A stretch of 64,000 bases of DNA from Myxococcota bacterium. Its GTDB lineage: Bacteria; Myxococcota_A; UBA9160; UBA6930. Below, piece after piece: positions 61,371-64,000 of this stretch. Numbering within the stretch: position 1 is the first letter of the stretch; each line of letters opens with the position of its first letter. The notes beneath the pieces were generated by a model that worked only from the letters and a program-made list of their open reading frames with translations, had not been told where the DNA came from and did no database searches. The stretch is taken from the NCBI GenBank assembly GCA_028277885.1, contig JANQFK010000067.1, positions 1 to 64,000 on the forward strand, read 5' to 3'. The position numbers and the translations under genes are program-made.

Positions 61371-62683
61371 GGATCTCGCCGGGCCGGCGGCTGCTGGCCG
61401 CCACCGGGGTCTGGATCGCGCTGGCCACGGGGGCGGTGCTGCTCGCGCCGCTGCTCGTGGTGGCGGTGGGGGTGGCGCTCGGCGGCCTCGTGCTGGTCGG
61501 CTTCGACGCCTGGGCGCTGCGCCGTCGCCCGCCCCTCGAGCTGCGTCGACGGCTGCCCGAGAGGGCCTTCCTGGGGCGCCCCGCGAAGCTCGAGCTGGTT
61601 CTTCGCAATCCGTCGGATCTCCCCGTCCAGGCAGAGGTATTCGACGAGTGGCCGCGGGACCTCGCGGACCCGGACCCGGTCTTCCCGAAGCTCGCGCTCG
61701 CGCCCGGGCAGGAGCGCGTGCTCGAGGCCGAGGCGACGCCGCGGGTGCGCGGGGACCGGCCGCTGGGCCGTCCCGTGGCCCTCGAGTCCTCGCCCCTCGG
61801 CCTGCTGCGGCGCCGGGTGTCGGGGGCCGCCGGCGCCCGCCTCGCCGTGTATCCCGACACCTCGGCCCTGCTGCGCCCCGAGGCCCTCGACCCGCGCCGG
61901 GCCCTGGCGCTCCTCGGCGTGAAGCCCGCCCGCAAGCGCGGCGAGGGCATGGAGTTCGAGTCCCTGCGCGACTACGTGCCCGGCGACGACCCGCGCCGCA
62001 TCGACTGGCCCGCCAGCGCGCGGCGCGGCCGGCCCGTGGTGCGCCTGCACCAGCACGAGCGCAACCACCAGGTGGTGATCGCCCTCGACGCGAGCCGGCT
62101 GATGGCGGGGCGCTTCGCTGGCCGCACCAAGCTCGACTACGCGGTGGACGCGGCGCTCGCGCTCGCCTACGCGGCGCTGCTGTCCGGCGACCGCATCGGC
62201 ATGGCGCTCTTCGATCGCCGGGTGCAGGGCTTCGTGCCGCCCCGGCGCCGGCGCCGGGACCTCGGCGAGTTCGTCGAGCTGCTGCGCCCCGTGCAGCCCC
62301 GCATCGTGGAGGCGGACTTCCAGGCCCTGGCCACGGAGCTCGCCGCGCGCCAGCGCCAGCGTGCGCTGCTCGTGCTCCTGACGGACTTCGTCGAGGCGGA
62401 CCCGGCGAGCTTCGCCGGCCCCCTCGGCGTGCTGGCGAAGCGTCACCAAGTGCTGCTGGTGGCCGTGCGCGACCGCGTCTACGACGCGCCCGAGACGGCG
62501 CGTGGCGCCGAGGACCGCCTGCGCCTGTACCGCCGCGTGGTGGTGGACGAGCTGCTCCACGAGCGCGAGATCGCGCTCGCCCAGCTGCGCCGCCGCGGGC
62601 TCCACACCCTCGACCTGCCGCCGGCCGCCATCACGGGCCCGGTGCTGAACCGCTACCTGGCGATCCGTGCCGCCTCGGCCTAG
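61367..62683 (+). CDS. DUF58 domain protein
   Basis: A 438-residue membrane protein from GTG 61367 (GTGA overlap). Two N-terminal helices (about 8-28 and 30-50) are followed by a beta-rich region (about 60-150) and the DUF58 core with GEGMEFESLRDYVPGDDPRRIDWPASARRGRPVVRLHQHERN (about 188-230). A VWA-like part follows (VVIALDASRLM, about 236; LLTDFVEADPASFAG), whose metal-site motif DxSxx is DASRL. DUF58 works with MoxR ATPases; this pair is a common module whose target is unknown. Confidence 0.92.
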
Positions 62684-62705
62684 GGAGTCGCTATCGTGTC
62701 CCGGC

Positions 62706-63293
62706 GTGGTGCGACCTCGCCGGATGCCGACGCTTCCCGGAGCGCTGTGCGCGCTCCTCGCGTCCTTCGCATTCTTCGCGGTCGGGGCGTCTCCGCCGGA
62801 TCCCGGCATCGAGCTGCGTCTCGACCGCAGCCGCTTCGAGATCGAGGCGCGCGACCTGCGCGACGGCGCCCAGGGACCGCGGCTGCGGGTGGCGCTCGGC
62901 TCGCCGGGCCACCCCACGCCGAGCGGCGCCTGGGCGCTCGAGCGGGTGATCCTCAACCCCGGCTGGACGCCGGGCCCCCGGGCGCGGGCCGCGGGCGCCC
63001 GTCCCGAGCCGCCCTCGACCCGCACGCCCATGGGCGCCGCCAAGATCCCCTTCTCCCGGGAGGGCGCCTACGCGCTCCACGGAGGCGCCATCCCGCTGGT
63101 GCTCGGCAAGCCGGTCTCGAGCGGCTGCATCCGCGCCCTCGACGACGCCCTGCTCGACCTGATCGACTGGCTCGGCGAGCAGGACGCCCTGCTCGACGAG
63201 GCCGAGGCCCTCGCGGACGCGCCGGCGGGGCCCGCCGAGGCGGCCGAGCGGCATCGCCGCTTCCGCCGCCCGGTGCGCCTCTACACCCGCTAG
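62706..63293 (+). CDS. L,D-transpeptidase (YkuD domain)
   Basis: A 195-residue exported enzyme from GTG 62706 (an in-frame ATG at 62724 would also leave the signal peptide). The signal peptide (about 1-30, ends VGASPP) is followed by a YkuD catalytic domain: HPTPSGAWALERVI (about 82), HGGAIPLVLGKPVSSGCIRALDDALLDLIDWL (about 125-155). The catalytic Cys is in SSGCIR with His in ALHGG. It would make 3-3 peptide cross-links or anchor lipoproteins in peptidoglycan. A TATCGT box (62692-62697) could be its -10. Confidence 0.9.
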   Translation: MVRPRRMPTLPGALCALLASFAFFAVGASPPDPGIELRLDRSRFEIEARDLRDGAQGPRLRVALGSPGHPTPSGAWALERVILNPGWTPGPRARAAGARPEPPSTRTPMGAAKIPFSREGAYALHGGAIPLVLGKPVSSGCIRALDDALLDLIDWLGEQDALLDEAEALADAPAGPAEAAERHRRFRRPVRLYTR

Positions 63294-63322
63294 CCGGAGC
63301 CGCTTTCCGCCACCGCCGGCGA

Positions 63323-63348
63323 GGGCCGGTTCCGAGGGATTCCGGCCC
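63323..63348 (+). terminator. Hairpin after the L,D-transpeptidase gene
   Basis: GGGCCGG (63323-63329) pairs with CCGGCCC (63342-63348) around a 12-base loop, 29 bases after the stop and followed by CTT. A modest terminator candidate. The rest of 63294-63421 shows no gene. Confidence 0.4.
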
Positions 63349-63434
63349 CTTACGCCGACACAATCGCCCCGCGGCGACCACACCTGAGGGGGCCCCGGCC
63401 CCGCTCGGGAGGGAAGCGTCCAAAGGAGGGCGCG

Positions 63435-64000
63435 ATGAACTGCGGGTCGATGGTGCACTGCGGGTCGACGGGAACGGCGCGCGCGGGACGCGCGGCGGTC
63501 GTGGGCGGCGTGCTCGCGATGGTGCTGGCGATGGGTGCCGCAACCGGGGCAGCGGGCCTCACCCTGGCCGACGTGAACCCCCTGTTCTTTCCGTCGGGCG
63601 GCGCCAACACGGGCTTCGACGCCACCGCGGTGGCGGCCGCGGGCAAGCCCGTCGCCTTCGACATCACCCCGGAGAGCACCTTCCTCAGCGTCGAGACGGG
63701 CGCCTTCGATACCGGGGGCAACTGCCTGGCCGTGGTCGCGGCGGACTTCACGGTCTGCCAGGACCTCCAGCGGCCCGTGGACCAGAACCCCCAGGAGCGG
63801 GGGAGCGACCCCACGCCGTCGGATCCCTTCATCGGCACCTCGCTGTGGACCTTCGTGAACACGAGCGACATCACCTTCGACCAGCCGGTGGCCCTGCTGT
63901 TCACGAACGTGGACGTGGTGAGCACGAACCCGCTGACCGGGGCCCCGTACCCGGACATCCAGACCGGGCTCGACGCCGACCTGTTCGAGATCGCGCGCCA
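63435..64000 (+). CDS. Exported protein of unknown function, 3' end cut by the window
   Basis: A reading frame without stop from ATG 63435 to the window end (188 complete codons), preceded by a perfect AAAGGAGG (63422-63429). The N-terminus has a repeated CGS (NCGSMVHCGSTGTARAGR) before a hydrophobic signal segment (about 22-42, VVGGVLAMVLAMGAATGAAG). The mature part is Thr/Asp/Pro-rich with beta-type strands: DVNPLFFPSGGANTGF, VAFDITPESTFLSVETGAFD, SLWTFVNTSDITFDQPVALLFTNVDVV. Two Cys (NCLAV and VCQDL) could form a disulfide. I do not recognise a family; a secreted or surface protein is the safe statement. Confidence 0.7.
   Translation, partial: MNCGSMVHCGSTGTARAGRAAVVGGVLAMVLAMGAATGAAGLTLADVNPLFFPSGGANTGFDATAVAAAGKPVAFDITPESTFLSVETGAFDTGGNCLAVVAADFTVCQDLQRPVDQNPQERGSDPTPSDPFIGTSLWTFVNTSDITFDQPVALLFTNVDVVSTNPLTGAPYPDIQTGLDADLFEIAR

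Overview
The window is very GC-rich chromosomal DNA, with almost every third codon position G or C. It is tightly packed with co-directional genes that mostly overlap by 1 or 4 bases (ATGA, GTGA, TTGA junctions). The gene content suggests a Gram-negative bacterium of the old Deltaproteobacteria, most likely Myxococcota or a relative: FtsEX with an EnvC-like activator, Tol proteins, DksA, an RpoH-type sigma factor, a bactofilin, a lysine-rich histone-H1-like protein, MshEN and PilZ domains, GldFG-like ABC genes and lipoprotein signals. No taxonomic marker is present, so this is inference. I see no rRNA or tRNA gene, CRISPR array, transposase or integrase, and nothing that reads as recently transferred.

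Layout. 1-1.7 kb: the 3' part of a long divergent adenosine deaminase-like gene, whose size and motifs resemble RdrB of the RADAR anti-phage system; its start and any partner lie outside the window. 1.8-6.7 kb: a conserved hypothetical, then ftsE, ftsX, an envC-like gene and a carboxyl-terminal protease (cell division and peptidoglycan splitting). 6.8-11.9 kb: xseA, xseB, ispA, dxs and tlyA (exonuclease VII, isoprenoid precursors, rRNA methylation). 12-14.4 kb: erpA, an iscS-type cysteine desulfurase and cysC (Fe-S and sulfur). 14.5-17 kb: two outer-membrane-type lipoprotein genes. 17-23 kb, minus strand: a complete oligopeptide ABC importer (oppABCDF order). 23.2-30.8 kb: an MshEN protein, a small unknown, then a TetR regulator with a GldFG/DUF4340 ABC module. 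30.8-34.9 kb, minus strand: holB, metG, tatD, suhB. 35-36.7 kb: a bactofilin facing a histone-H1-like protein fused to a translation-factor-like beta barrel. 36.8-38.3 kb: a NifU C-terminal domain gene and molybdopterin genes with MoaD and MoaE fused. 38.3-45.4 kb: a metalloprotease, DUF99, acylphosphatase, an M20 amidohydrolase, rpoH, cytochrome c and pepA. 45.5-49.7 kb: tolQ, tolR, a tolA/tonB-like gene, tolB and cpoB, without pal. 49.8-52.7 kb: dksA, tsaD, rsmA, PilZ and a small unknown. 52.7-55.1 kb: panB, panC and panD behind a strong promoter and a 230-nt structured leader with a terminator. 55.1-57 kb: smpB and a metzincin. 57-62.7 kb: membrane genes ending in a DUF4129-DUF4350-MoxR-DUF58 module. 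62.7-64 kb: an L,D-transpeptidase and the start of an exported protein.

Two intergenic segments 27 kb apart, at 12.3 and 39.6 kb, are copies of the same multi-hairpin element; one hairpin keeps its pairing while its sequence differs. This element, the panB leader, the histone-like fusion and the RdrB-like deaminase are the four signals most worth pursuing. A recurring TAGNNT-type -10 hexamer shortly before many start codons gives a usable picture of promoters in this genome.
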